Assembly (NCBI RefSeq): GCF_004127215.1
Contig: NZ_QEWJ01000009.1
Coordinates: 23,209 to 87,208 of the forward strand
From: Streptococcus oralis
Lineage (GTDB): Bacteria; Bacillota; Bacilli; Lactobacillales; Streptococcaceae
Reading direction: 5' to 3'
Length of the DNA stretch: 64,000 nucleotides
Below are positions 9,361-17,552 of this stretch, one piece after another. Position numbers and translations under genes: made by a program. Under the pieces are notes generated by a model. It worked only from the letters and a program-made list of their open reading frames with translations. It had not been told where the DNA came from and ran no database searches. The stretch's first letter is position 1. Each line of letters begins with the position of its first letter.

Positions 9361-10053
9361 CTATTTCTTCTCTTTTTCTAAGGACTGCAAATCACTCGTC
9401 CATGTTTGATGTTGGTAAGCCATCTCCCAAAACTTGGCTTCCATGTGGACACTTCGGTGGAAGGCCTCTAGCATTTTTTGTTTGTCCGTCTCGTCACTTT
9501 CTTGATAGAGCTGATTGACCAGCGCTTCTTCCTCTTTAATCTGCTGCTCTAATTCATCGGTGATATAGGTTTCAATCCACTGTTGATAAAGAGGATTCGG
9601 GGATGGTTTGCGATTAAGTGCCTTGCCCAAATCATGGTATAACCAAGGACATGGAAGTAAACTAGCAAAAGCAATACCCAAATTTGACTCTGCAAATTGC
9701 CGATAAATATGAGAAATATAATGATAACAAGTTGGAGCGATTGGATGTTGCTCCATTTCCTGGTCGCTGATTCCTAATTCCTTGAAAAATTGTTGGCGGA
9801 TAAACAACTCACCCTCCACTAGACTCTGAGCATTTTGTTTCAAGAGTCTTTTCATCTCCTCGTTTGAAGTCTTATCAGCCAAGAGGTGATAGGCTTCTGA
9901 AAAAGACTTCAGATAGTAGGCATCCTGAATCAGGTAATAGCGGAAAATAGAAGGTTCTAACGTTCCCTCTTGTAACTGTAAAACAAATGGGTGATGAAAG
10001 GAAGCCTGCCAAGCTTCCTTGGATAATTCCATCGCAATATCTGTAAATTCCAT
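9361..10053 (-). CDS. tenA: Aminopyrimidine aminohydrolase / thiaminase II, Cys-type TenA
   Basis: Hydrolyses amino-HMP from degraded thiamin to HMP for salvage. The 230-residue all-helical protein has the catalytic Cys at residue 135 in LLPCPWLYHDLG. Its conserved Glu is at residue 205 in HRSVHMEAKFWEMAY, matching the positions in Bacillus TenA. It lies in the ECF-thi operon between the transmembrane transporter gene and thiW. A second, different tenA is at 13032-13700. Confidence 0.93.
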   Translation of the reverse strand: MEFTDIAMELSKEAWQASFHHPFVLQLQEGTLEPSIFRYYLIQDAYYLKSFSEAYHLLADKTSNEEMKRLLKQNAQSLVEGELFIRQQFFKELGISDQEMEQHPIAPTCYHYISHIYRQFAESNLGIAFASLLPCPWLYHDLGKALNRKPSPNPLYQQWIETYITDELEQQIKEEEALVNQLYQESDETDKQKMLEAFHRSVHMEAKFWEMAYQHQTWTSDLQSLEKEKK

Positions 10054-10063
10054 AATAACTCCT

Positions 10064-10714
10064 TTATAGAAACAAACTGGTTTGAAGCAATAAAAAGAAA
10101 AGTAGGTAGATCAATTTTGTCCTCTGAGAAATATAAAAAGTCCGATAACTATTCTCCAACTGTGCATGTTCGTCATATCCATGTGCAGACAGAGCTCTCA
10201 AGTAAAGATGGTGCCACCTAAAGACCGTCATCAGAACCTTGCTGTAAATCAGGGGAGACCAAACATGCAATTTTTGACCACGCAATAAGCAAGCTTCCTT
10301 GAGGGACTTGATTTCTTGCTGAATGAGGGGAAAGGAATTGAATACCACAATTAAGGCATAGGCCCAAGACCGTGATAACCCCTTTTGAGCCAAGTACAAG
10401 AGAAGCTCTTTTAGGGAAATACTGGAAACAAAGACAAGGCCGATACAAACAGTCACAAAGGCCCTCGTTCCAAGTATCACTGCCTGCGAAGCATCCCCAT
10501 GTAACTGAACTGCCCAGTAGTTAGCAAAGGATGGTAAAATGGCGAGCACAATCATCCAAGTCGACATCTTAAATCGACGGTAGTAAAGCATGAAGAGAAT
10601 GCAAAATGCGGCTACCGAAAGATTAAGAGCAATCGAAGGAATGAAGGATGTTTCCAAGGATAAAATTAGAAAGAAGAGACTGAGTATCGGTGTCTGGGTT
10701 GCGACTTTGATCAT
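10064..10714 (-). CDS. ECF transporter transmembrane (T) component, YkoC/CbiQ family
   Basis: A 216-residue CbiQ-type membrane protein with about five to six helices. Two conserved short cytoplasmic motifs contact the ATPases: the region KSLKEACLLRGQKL resembles the family's A-R-G signatures. It is expected to couple the ATPase encoded directly upstream to the YkoE-like S component. The gap to the ATPase gene is 1 base. The substrate is inferred to be an HMP-like thiamin precursor from the operon and riboswitch. Confidence 0.88.
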   Translation of the reverse strand: MIKVATQTPILSLFFLILSLETSFIPSIALNLSVAAFCILFMLYYRRFKMSTWMIVLAILPSFANYWAVQLHGDASQAVILGTRAFVTVCIGLVFVSSISLKELLLYLAQKGLSRSWAYALIVVFNSFPLIQQEIKSLKEACLLRGQKLHVWSPLIYSKVLMTVFRWHHLYLRALSAHGYDEHAQLENSYRTFYISQRTKLIYLLFFLLLQTSLFL

Positions 10715-10715
10715 A

Positions 10716-12101
10716 CTACCTCACCTCCCCTTGAGCATTGCTACTCAGAAAACTGAGAGGTTTGCTGATGGTCACGTCTTGGAGATGACTGAGCCCCTCA
10801 CTAGTCATCTCAATCCAATAATCAACCACAGAAATCAAAGGATCTAAACGATGGCTAATGATCAAAAAACTTCTCCCTTGATTGCTCTCCTCCACAATCC
10901 ACTGACAGAAATAATGGCAGGCTCTATCATCCAAACCAGCAAATGGCTCGTCTAGCAAGATCACAGAAGCCTTGCTGGTCAAGATGGTCAATAGCTGAAG
11001 AATCTTTTGCTGGCCACCACTTAATTGATAGGGACTCTTATCAAGCGCCTGCTCCAGATTAAAATATCGTAAAGCTTGGAGAATCCGCTGATTTCTCACA
11101 GTATCTGGAACATCTACTTGAAGTTCCTCTCGCAGACTGACTCGGATAAACTGCTTCTCAGCTTCCTGAACAACACCTGTCAAGTCACGATACAAACTCT
11201 TTTTCTTTTTAAGAACCCAACCCTTCCAAGTAATGCGCCCTTTATACTTTTGAAATTGAAGAATGGAGCGAAAGAGGGTTGATTTCCCGACGCCATTGTC
11301 ACCCAGGATACAGGAAATCCCTTGGTAAAATGTGAAATCCGCAATCGAAAAGAGAAGGTGATTCCCCAGCTCACAAGTCACACGGTCCATATGGAATAGT
11401 TCTGGGCTAAAGGCAACTTCCTTTGAAGCAACCTGTGTCATCTCAGAGGTAGGGATTTGAAACACTTCCCTTAGTTGCCCGTCTCTCAGCTCCACCATAT
11501 GGTCAATGTAGGCTCCATAGTCTGATAAATCATGGTCGCACAGGATGACTGTCTTCCCATTAGAGACCAACTCCTTTAGAATCTCTAGGATCTCTATCCT
11601 ACTCTTTCGGTCAATGGAAGCGAAGGGTTCATCTAAGAGATAGACCCTAGGATTCATGGCAAAGAGAACAGCCAAAGCAGCTTTTTGCTTTTCCCCACCT
11701 GATAAGTGATGAATGGGACGGTGCAAGATTGCCTTACAACGACATTGCCGGACCACCTCTTCTATTTTATCATCAATCTCCTGAACAGGATAGCCAATAT
11801 TCTCCAAGGTAAAAATTAGCTCTTCAAACAAGTTCTCCATGGTAAATTGATAATTGGGATTTTGAAAGAGAATACCAACCGTCTGGACACGTTCAACGAT
11901 AGAAAGCTGACTGACCTCACTCCCATCTACCAAGACTTGACCACTACAGGGCAAGGAACTGACTTGGGCAATGATTTGAAAGAGACTGGATTTTCCTGAA
12001 CCACTGCTCCCAACTAATAAGGTAAAAGCTTGCGCATGAAAAGTAAAAGCAATCGGCTCCGAAAAGATTGGGGACTGAATCCCCCGTAGTTCCAGCCCCA
12101 T
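10716..12101 (-). CDS. ECF transporter double ATPase, YkoD-like
   Basis: A 461-residue fusion of two ABC ATPase domains. Domain 1 has Walker A GSSGSGKSSLF, signature LSGGEKQKAALA and Walker B VYLLDEPFA. Domain 2 has [22 protein letters not shown] and VILLDEPFAGLDD. It energises the T component downstream and the S component encoded immediately upstream (gene end and start abut at 12101/12102). The family is known from the Bacillus ykoEDC thiamin-precursor transporter. Confidence 0.93.
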   Translation of the reverse strand: MGLELRGIQSPIFSEPIAFTFHAQAFTLLVGSSGSGKSSLFQIIAQVSSLPCSGQVLVDGSEVSQLSIVERVQTVGILFQNPNYQFTMENLFEELIFTLENIGYPVQEIDDKIEEVVRQCRCKAILHRPIHHLSGGEKQKAALAVLFAMNPRVYLLDEPFASIDRKSRIEILEILKELVSNGKTVILCDHDLSDYGAYIDHMVELRDGQLREVFQIPTSEMTQVASKEVAFSPELFHMDRVTCELGNHLLFSIADFTFYQGISCILGDNGVGKSTLFRSILQFQKYKGRITWKGWVLKKKKSLYRDLTGVVQEAEKQFIRVSLREELQVDVPDTVRNQRILQALRYFNLEQALDKSPYQLSGGQQKILQLLTILTSKASVILLDEPFAGLDDRACHYFCQWIVEESNQGRSFLIISHRLDPLISVVDYWIEMTSEGLSHLQDVTISKPLSFLSSNAQGEVR

Positions 12102-12662
12102 CTACGCCTTTCCTCCGGCTGCAAACTGATGATAGAGTTTGACAATGGCACGAACCAAGATGGTACAGAAGAAAAAGACTGAAATAAAACGCACCACAAG
12201 CAAGGAAAGGACAAAAGGAAGAGAAAAGGCATAGTAACCTAATTTAATGTATTCATAGACAAAGCTAAAAATCGTAATCCCAATACTATTGGCGGTTAGA
12301 GAGAGCCAACTTTCATAGCGATTCTTGGTCACAAGAAAGCCAAATTCACTTCCCAGACCTTGAACCAAGCCAGACAAAAGAGCGCCTAGACCGAATTGGC
12401 TACCATAAAGAACTTCAGCAAGCGCAGCAAGCACTTCTCCAATCGTTGCACTTCCGATTCTTGGAACAAAGATAGCCACAATGGGCGCAGCCATACACCA
12501 GAGACCAAAGAGGATTTCATTGGCAAAGGCCTGTAAACCAAGAGGGGCTAAGATCAGGGTGAGGATATCAAACAGATAGCCTGAACCCACAAAAACGCCA
12601 CCAAAAAAGATAGATAAGAAAGCAAGTAAGATGACATCTTTTAACTGCCATTTTTTCAACAT
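12102..12662 (-). CDS. ECF transporter substrate-specific (S) component, YkoE-like
   Basis: A 186-residue membrane protein. The start MLKKWQLKDVILLAFL at 12662 is chosen because AAGGAG precedes it. A longer open frame to 12761 would run through the riboswitch terminator. About five to six helices are visible. It is the first gene of the ykoE-ykoD-ykoC-tenA-thiW-thiM-thiE operon, consistent with binding of a pyrimidine precursor of thiamin. Expression is gated by the TPP aptamer at 12832-12903 and the hairpin at 12749-12783. Confidence 0.9.
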   Translation of the reverse strand: MLKKWQLKDVILLAFLSIFFGGVFVGSGYLFDILTLILAPLGLQAFANEILFGLWCMAAPIVAIFVPRIGSATIGEVLAALAEVLYGSQFGLGALLSGLVQGLGSEFGFLVTKNRYESWLSLTANSIGITIFSFVYEYIKLGYYAFSLPFVLSLLVVRFISVFFFCTILVRAIVKLYHQFAAGGKA

Positions 12663-12748
12663 AAAAAACTCCTTTTTTAAAGAAAAGTGGGGCATTTGCA
12701 GAGAGCTACTCAAAGGCTTGCCGTCAAGCCTATCCTCTTTTGATAAAC

Positions 12749-12783
12749 AAAAAAACTCCAATTACAATCAAGAATTAGAGTTG
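12749..12783 (-). terminator. TPP riboswitch-controlled attenuator, ECF operon
   Basis: The minus strand reads AACTCTAATTC...GTAATTGGAGTTTTTTT, a hairpin with a T-run. It lies between the aptamer and the first gene, so it is a transcription-termination expression platform. Confidence 0.85.
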
Positions 12784-12831
12784 ACTTACAAGATTAGACA
12801 GTTCTTTTCGACATACGAAAAAAACCTTTTC

Positions 12832-12903
12832 ACATTTCCCTTCGCCAGTATTAACTGTATCAGGTTCAATGGGTATCATCTCAGCCTAAAGCACCCCAAA
12901 TGT
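12832..12903 (-). ncRNA. TPP riboswitch of the ECF/tenA/thi operon
   Basis: On the minus strand the conserved blocks GGGGTGC, GGCTGAGATGATACCC, TTGAACCTGATACAG and GGCGAAGGGAA occur in order. ACATTT/AAATGT close P1. This is a textbook THI element. Confidence 0.96.
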
Positions 12904-13031
12904 CTTTATTATTTAATTACTGGATCAGTATAACAAAAAATGAAAGCCCTAGCAAGATATTTGACTGGAAAATATATTTATATGGTTTGTTTGTTAATTC
13001 TTTTAATCTACATAAAAGTATTGCATCTGTT

Positions 13032-13700
13032 CTATAATTCATAACCAATATCAAAAAAAGCTAATTCTAAAGCAACTGCTTGATTCCAGCGTTGCTGAAG
13101 TTCTGTCAAATCTTCTCTACCTTTCCCGACACGATTGAGTTCGTCAACCAGAAATTGAACCCACTCTGTAAAGAAAGGACCTCTGTGGAGATTGATCCAT
13201 TCCGAATGAATATAGGCTTCAGGTAGAGCCAAATCTTTAGAACCCCAGTCTAAATAAAGACCTTCTGCAATGGCTAGCATGACCAAAAGATGAGCATAGT
13301 CTGATGAAGCCACAGCAGAACACATTAGCTCCTGAAAGGCTTTTGTTACAGGGTGCAAGGTCACTTCTAGATAGTCATTCTCTGCTACTTTTAACTCTTT
13401 GAAAGCCTTTTGGAAATAACCATCTTCATCTGCTTCAAGAAAGCCTAGTTGCTTGGCAAAACGAAGTTTGGATTCAAGCTGGTCTGCGTGAGCTACACAA
13501 GCACCAAGCATGGATAAGAAGGCATCAAAGAAATGATAATCTTGAATCAGGTAGTCTTTTAAGACCTTATTCTCAATTGTCCCCGCAAAAAGTTCCTTAA
13601 CAAAACGATGATTGATTGCAGCCTGCCAATCCTTCTGACTGCTTTTTAATAATTCTCCAACGGTCAAACCTGGCTGAAATGCATAGTTTTGTGTTTCCAT
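13032..13700 (-). CDS. Second TenA paralogue lacking the active-site Cys (TenA_E-like)
   Basis: A 222-residue TenA/THI-4 fold protein, much diverged from the tenA at 9361. At the catalytic Cys position it reads MLAIAEGLYLDWG, so Cys is replaced and an acidic residue is nearby. This is the pattern of the TenA_E subgroup, whose plant members hydrolyse N-formyl-amino-HMP and amino-HMP. The C-terminal Glu region is present in NQAVALELAFFDIGYEL. The gene stands alone behind its own TPP riboswitch and attenuator, supporting a role in thiamin salvage. A different activity is possible. Confidence 0.85.
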   Translation of the reverse strand: METQNYAFQPGLTVGELLKSSQKDWQAAINHRFVKELFAGTIENKVLKDYLIQDYHFFDAFLSMLGACVAHADQLESKLRFAKQLGFLEADEDGYFQKAFKELKVAENDYLEVTLHPVTKAFQELMCSAVASSDYAHLLVMLAIAEGLYLDWGSKDLALPEAYIHSEWINLHRGPFFTEWVQFLVDELNRVGKGREDLTELQQRWNQAVALELAFFDIGYEL

Positions 13701-13848
13701 ATTTATTTTTCCTTTCTTTACTCCTTAGTAATCAATAAAATATCAAGAGACACCAAGCAAAATCGTAATTCCACTTGATACTTTTAAAGAACATCGAGGG
13801 CATTTGCAGAGAGCTACCTAAACAAGCCTATCCAGTTTGTATAAACAA

Positions 13849-13881
13849 AAAAACTCCAATTACAATTAAGAATTAGAGTTT
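13849..13881 (-). terminator. TPP riboswitch-controlled attenuator, second tenA
   Basis: Same hairpin as 12749-12783 with one or two base changes (AACTCTAATTC...GTAATTGGAG followed by T-run), upstream of the second tenA. Confidence 0.85.
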
Positions 13882-13930
13882 ACCTTACAAGATTAGACGG
13901 TTCTTTTCGACATACGAAAAAAATCTTTTC

Positions 13931-14002
13931 ACATTTCCCTTCGCCAGTATTAACTGTATCAGGTTCAATGGGTATCATCTCAGCCTAAAGCACCCCAAAT
14001 GT
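13931..14002 (-). ncRNA. TPP riboswitch of the second tenA
   Basis: The 72-base aptamer is identical in all conserved blocks to the one at 12832-12903. It is followed by its own attenuator and then the monocistronic tenA paralogue. Confidence 0.96.
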
Positions 14003-14117
14003 CTTTATTATTTAATTACTGGACCAGTATAACAAAAAATGAAAGCCCTAGCAAGATATTTGACTGGAAAATATATTTATATAGTTTCTGATAACGATTT
14101 AATCTTTCTATACACGA

Positions 14118-14144
14118 ATAAAAACCTCCACATTATGCGGAGGC
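14118..14144 (-). terminator. lctO terminator
   Basis: The minus strand reads CCTCCGCATAATGTGGAGGTTTTTATT, 12 bases past the lctO stop. Confidence 0.85.
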
Positions 14145-14155
14145 AATCTGTTTTA

Positions 14156-15292
14156 TCAATACAATTTTAAGTCACGTGGGTCAACTGGGAAGGTTGGATT
14201 GTAAGGATTGTGACGGAGTTTGAAGTGCTTGACATCTTCAATAGTCTGAGTTCCAGACAACTGCATGACCGTCTTCAATTCTGCATTCAAGTGCTCAAAG
14301 ACCTGACGCACACCAACACTACCACCAAGTGCCAAGCCATAGATAACAGGGCGGCCAATAGCTACCAAGTCTGCTCCTGAAGCCAAGGCTTTAAAGACGT
14401 GTTGACCACGACGAACACCTGAGTCAAAGACAATAGGCACGCGCTTGTCAACTGCTTCTGCTACTTCTTGAAGTGAGTCAAAGGCAGCTGGTCCACCGTC
14501 GATTTGACGACCACCGTGGTTGGTTACCCAGATACCTGAAGCTCCCGCAGCAAGCGAACGTTCAACGTCCTCACGGCATTGTGGTCCCTTGACATAAACA
14601 GGAAGTCCTGAGTATTCAGCGATGAACTCTACATCACGTGGAGACAAACGTTGTTTAGCTGATTTGTAGACAAAATCCATTGATTTTCCAGCGCCTTCTG
14701 GCAGATATTCTTCAACAATCGGCATGCCAACTGGGAAGACAAAACCATTACGCTTATCGACCTCACGATTGCCTCCTACAGTAGCATCTGCGGTCAAGAC
14801 AATCGCTTTATAACCTTCAGCCTTCACACGGTCCATGATATGGCGGTTGATCCCGTCATCCTTACTAAAGTAAAATTGGAACCAATGAGGTGTCCCTTGA
14901 AGGGCTTCTGTAATTTCTGGAAGGTCCACAGTAGAGTAAGAGCTGGTTGTATAGAGGGAACCAAACTCATGTACACCACGCGCAGTAGCTACTTCACCTT
15001 GTTCATTTGCCAATTTATGAGCTGCAACAGGCGCCATAATAATTGGTGAAGACAATTTTTCACCTGCAAATTCAATCTCTGTACTTGGATTTTCAACATC
15101 ACAAAGAGTGTGCGGAACGATGAGCTTGTGGTTAAAGGCGCGGATATTCTCCCGTAAAGTAAAAGTATCTTCCGCACCACTGGCGATATAGCCAAATGCT
15201 GCTTTAGGAATAACTTGTTGCGCCATTGGCTCCAAATCATAGGTATTAATAAAATCTACAGGTCCTTCTGCATTGCTTGTTTTATATGACAT
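14156..15292 (-). CDS. lctO: L-lactate oxidase
   Basis: An FMN enzyme that oxidises L-lactate with O2 to pyruvate and H2O2, feeding pyruvate back to SpxB. The 378-residue alpha-hydroxyacid oxidase barrel has YIASGAEDTFTLREN, MAPVAAHKLAN, WFQFYFSKD, VLTADATVGGNRE, and the catalytic His/Arg segment WVTNHGGRQIDGGPA. FMN phosphate binding is in PIVFDSGVRRGQHVFKAL. The start ATG follows AAGGAGGA. A cre-like site at 15312-15323 lies in the leader. Lactate oxidase is favoured over glycolate oxidase from overall similarity to pneumococcal LctO and chromosomal context. Confidence 0.95.
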   Translation of the reverse strand: MSYKTSNAEGPVDFINTYDLEPMAQQVIPKAAFGYIASGAEDTFTLRENIRAFNHKLIVPHTLCDVENPSTEIEFAGEKLSSPIIMAPVAAHKLANEQGEVATARGVHEFGSLYTTSSYSTVDLPEITEALQGTPHWFQFYFSKDDGINRHIMDRVKAEGYKAIVLTADATVGGNREVDKRNGFVFPVGMPIVEEYLPEGAGKSMDFVYKSAKQRLSPRDVEFIAEYSGLPVYVKGPQCREDVERSLAAGASGIWVTNHGGRQIDGGPAAFDSLQEVAEAVDKRVPIVFDSGVRRGQHVFKALASGADLVAIGRPVIYGLALGGSVGVRQVFEHLNAELKTVMQLSGTQTIEDVKHFKLRHNPYNPTFPVDPRDLKLY

Positions 15293-15311
15293 AAAGTGTC
15301 CTCCTTATTAA

Positions 15312-15323
15312 GTAAGCGTTTAC
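15312..15323 (-). promoter_or_regulatory. cre-like site in the lctO leader
   Basis: GTAAACGCTTAC is a perfect 12-base palindrome about 20 bases before the lctO start. It matches the core of the CcpA site. Its position so close to the gene would fit roadblock repression. Confidence 0.55.
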
Positions 15324-15535
15324 TTCTTCTTACATAAACTATCTTAACTCTTTTTCAGATTCCTTTCAAAAATTTTGTCTGGAAATTTCAAACTGATTGT
15401 CTGAATATATCCCCAAAAAGAGAGGGCTCTCATTCTATCATTATCCTATATTTTTCTTTACCCTTAGGAACCTTTGTTTTATTTCTTACATACAAAAAAT
15501 CAGGTAATCCTAGTGACTACTTGATTTTCTATGTC

Positions 15536-16360
15536 TTAGGCATTTTGCCAATTTTCTTGGTCTTCTTTAAAGCGTTTTAAGAGATCTAATCTCTCTATCT
15601 TACTCAATATGGACTTAATGGGATAAGGTTTCATACACTCTAAGACTGCTTGATTGACATACTCTGCTTTCTTTTCGACGAGTTTCTCTGTGACAGTATA
15701 GCGTGTTTGTCGTTCTACTAAGGTCAGAATAGAAGGTTCTCCTACTGTCTTTCCCCCCAGAACAGAATCGATTTCCCAATCTCCAAAACGGGAGCGATTA
15801 TTGATCTCTTCTGGCCTTTCTTCAATTGACTTTCCTAGATGTTTCTTGGTAGAGGGACGCTTGTTAAATTTCTTACGGATCCGCACTGCTCTTGGTAAAT
15901 CAATAGCCTTAATCTCTAACAAACCTTGATGGATATAGTTATAGAGCGTCTTGGTTGAAGGAACAACTACATCTACATGTTGGAGTTTATAGATATGAAC
16001 AAAGGTATCCACGCTATGCACCCTTGGTTTCTCTCTCATTGCTTCTGTAAATTTTGTCATAAAGTCGTCCGATACACGATCCAGTTTCAGATAATAGCTG
16101 CCTTCTCTGGCCTGACGATAGCGGTTATGGGCAGCATCTGCATAATAGTGTTAATAATAGACCTTCTGTCTATTTACTTGTTTCACTTGTGTTATAGAAC
16201 CTCGATTCATTTCACGAGTAATGGTAGAGCGATTTCTTCCCAGTCTACGAGCAATCTCAACAGGTTTGAGTCCTACGCTTAAATAAGCTTCAATTTCTCC
16301 TCGCTCAGCTTCAGATAAGTGCTTGTATGATTGATTTGTGGTAGAATAGTTTGTGGACAT
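15536..16360 (-). pseudogene. IS30-family transposase, inactivated
   Basis: Starts MSTNYSTTNQSYKHLSEAER with an HTH (LKPVEIARRLGRNRSTITREM). It is broken by an in-frame TAA at 16151-16153 after RQKVYY, and the same frame resumes and reads to 15536. The DDE domain keeps DWEIDSVLGG, but the segment that should carry the second Asp (DNG) is missing after KPYPIKSI. The C-terminal ~80 residues with the catalytic Glu are gone. One terminal-repeat-like sequence lies upstream at about 16418-16441 (GTTGCACTTCATTTTACAACAG). The element cannot transpose by itself. Confidence 0.9.
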
Positions 16361-16454
16361 GTTTCTCTTCCTTTATACTGTTTTTCGCAACTCTAGTATA
16401 TCAGATAGACATGTCTTTTGTGTTGCACTTCATTTTACAACAGAGCGAAAAAAT

Positions 16455-16500
16455 TGCCCCCAAAAGGTCAAACTAAGAGGTTGACTTCTTGGGGACAGCT
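16455..16500 (-). terminator. yaaA terminator
   Basis: The minus strand has CCCCAAGAAGTCAA...TTGACCTTTTGGGG followed, after CAA, by TTTTTT. It is about 26 bases past the yaaA stop. Confidence 0.75.
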
Positions 16501-16525
16501 TATATTATTTTGAATTAAAGATACT

Positions 16526-17254
16526 TTACACTTGTTTTAAAAAGACGAGTTCTAAGTTACTTGATAAATCAGGTTGGTAGTCAAAACCTGCAAAACTGAG
16601 CTGGCGAGCTTGTTCGACTGTTTGGACTTGCCCCTCTATCAAGGCGGTCAAAAAGGCGCCACGGGCTTTTTTTGAAATAGTTGAGTGGATTTTCAGCTGA
16701 CCTGCCTTGTCCTCCATAAATTTGAAGGTCACCATCTTTTCTCTAATTTCCTTCGAAAATACGGTTTCAAACTCTGATGATAAGAGTGAGAATATCAAGT
16801 TCTCATCCTGTAGGACCTCATCGTAGGCTGACTTCCAATGACTCTTTAAAGTCTTACCAGCAACTTTTAACTTCATCAAGAAGTCCAAACGGTGAGGAGC
16901 CATGGGAAATAAGGCAGGGACAACACCGTATAAAGCCGAGGTAATTAGGACATGATTTTCAAGATAGGTTTGTTCAGCCTCGGTTAACCCATCTCGTTTG
17001 ATGTGGCGATACATGAGACCATCGAAAAGTTTCAAGGCTGGATAATGTTTAGCCCTGTGATCTTTTAAAGCTTGAATATGGCCGTACTCTTCTTCTGCTT
17101 TCTCGGCAGATACCTTATAAAAAGTCTCTAATTCACTAGCTGAGTAATGCGCCAGTGAGTCAAGGACTGCCTGACTTTCTTCCCTCAAAGGGAGCGCTTC
17201 GATACAAGGATGGTTTGTGTTCATTTCTTTTGCTGTTGGGATTAAAATTTTCAT
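16526..17254 (-). CDS. yaaA: YaaA family peroxide-stress protein
   Basis: A 242-residue DUF328 protein. It starts MKILIPTAKEMN and contains the family motifs LKLFDGLMYRHI, LITSALYGVVPALFPMAPHRLDF and TISKKARGAFLTALI. In E. coli YaaA limits intracellular iron damage during H2O2 stress and binds DNA. In a genome whose neighbours here make H2O2 (spxB, lctO) that role is plausible. No operon partners; terminators on both sides. Confidence 0.9.
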   Translation of the reverse strand: MKILIPTAKEMNTNHPCIEALPLREESQAVLDSLAHYSASELETFYKVSAEKAEEEYGHIQALKDHRAKHYPALKLFDGLMYRHIKRDGLTEAEQTYLENHVLITSALYGVVPALFPMAPHRLDFLMKLKVAGKTLKSHWKSAYDEVLQDENLIFSLLSSEFETVFSKEIREKMVTFKFMEDKAGQLKIHSTISKKARGAFLTALIEGQVQTVEQARQLSFAGFDYQPDLSSNLELVFLKQV

Positions 17255-17301
17255 ATTGTTAGTGTAGCATATTTTTCAATCACGACCAAGAATTTCATCT
17301 T

Positions 17302-17330
17302 AAAAACCTCGGTTCACACCGAGGTTTCTT
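17302..17330. terminator. Hairpin terminator, bidirectional
   Basis: AAACCTCGGTTCACACCGAGGTTTC has T-rich flanks on both strands. It lies just past the stop of the short reading frame at 17334-17465. Confidence 0.7.
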
Positions 17331-17333
17331 TGT

Positions 17334-17465
17334 TTATTTTGGCCACCCTAACCAGATAGCCACGAGAACAAGGGCTGTGCCAGCTAAGCTTGTTAAGATA
17401 GATAAGAATTTATCTTTTTTCTCCTTGAACTGAGAAAACCTATTTTTATACTCAATGAAAATCAA
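17334..17465 (-). other. Possible small membrane-protein remnant cut by a BOX element
   Basis: An open frame of up to 43 codons ends FLSILTSLAGTALVLVAIWLGWPK, a convincing single membrane helix, followed by a good terminator. No ATG exists; only a TTG at 17463-17465 inside the BOX element could start it. This looks like the 3' part of a small membrane protein whose start was displaced by BOX insertion. Coding status is uncertain. Confidence 0.3.
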
Positions 17466-17552
17466 AGAGCAAACTAGGAAGCTAGCCGCAGGCAGTACTT
17501 GAGTACGGCAAGGCGACGCTGACGTAGTTTGAATTTGATTTTCGAAGAGTAT
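17449..17552. repeat. BOX element (boxA-boxC, no boxB)
   Basis: The 104-base element starts TACTCAATGAAAATC and ends TTCGAAGAGTA(T). It contains TACGGCAAGGCGACGCTGACG, which matches the classical BOX-A1R sequence except for its first base, and GCTAGCCGCAGG. The termini are mutually complementary. Its right end touches the stop codon (17552-17554) of the adjacent membrane protein. BOX elements are characteristic of pneumococcus and close relatives. Confidence 0.88.

Larger units (their letters stand above)
12691..12987. repeat. Direct repeat copy 1 (riboswitch leader)
   Basis: About 295 bases nearly identical to 13799-14087, starting GGCATTTGCAGAGAGCTAC and ending near AAAATATATTTATAT. It includes the promoter-proximal region, TPP aptamer and attenuator. 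Only scattered substitutions and small indels distinguish the copies. Confidence 0.88.
13799..14087. repeat. Direct repeat copy 2 (riboswitch leader)
   Basis: Second copy of the 12691-12987 segment, in the same orientation and about 1.1 kb away, placed upstream of the second tenA. Confidence 0.88.

Noticed and set aside
12663-12761. 33-codon N-terminal extension of the YkoE-like protein
   Set aside because: It reads through the riboswitch leader and its attenuator. A good AAGGAG site precedes the internal ATG at 12662.
16151-16153. Frameshift in the IS30 transposase
   Set aside because: Both halves are in the same frame, so the break is an in-frame TAA rather than a frameshift.
17449-17552. 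RUP element
   Set aside because: The internal ACGGCAAGGCGACGCTGACG and the ends match BOX (BOX-A1R sequence), so BOX is the better name.
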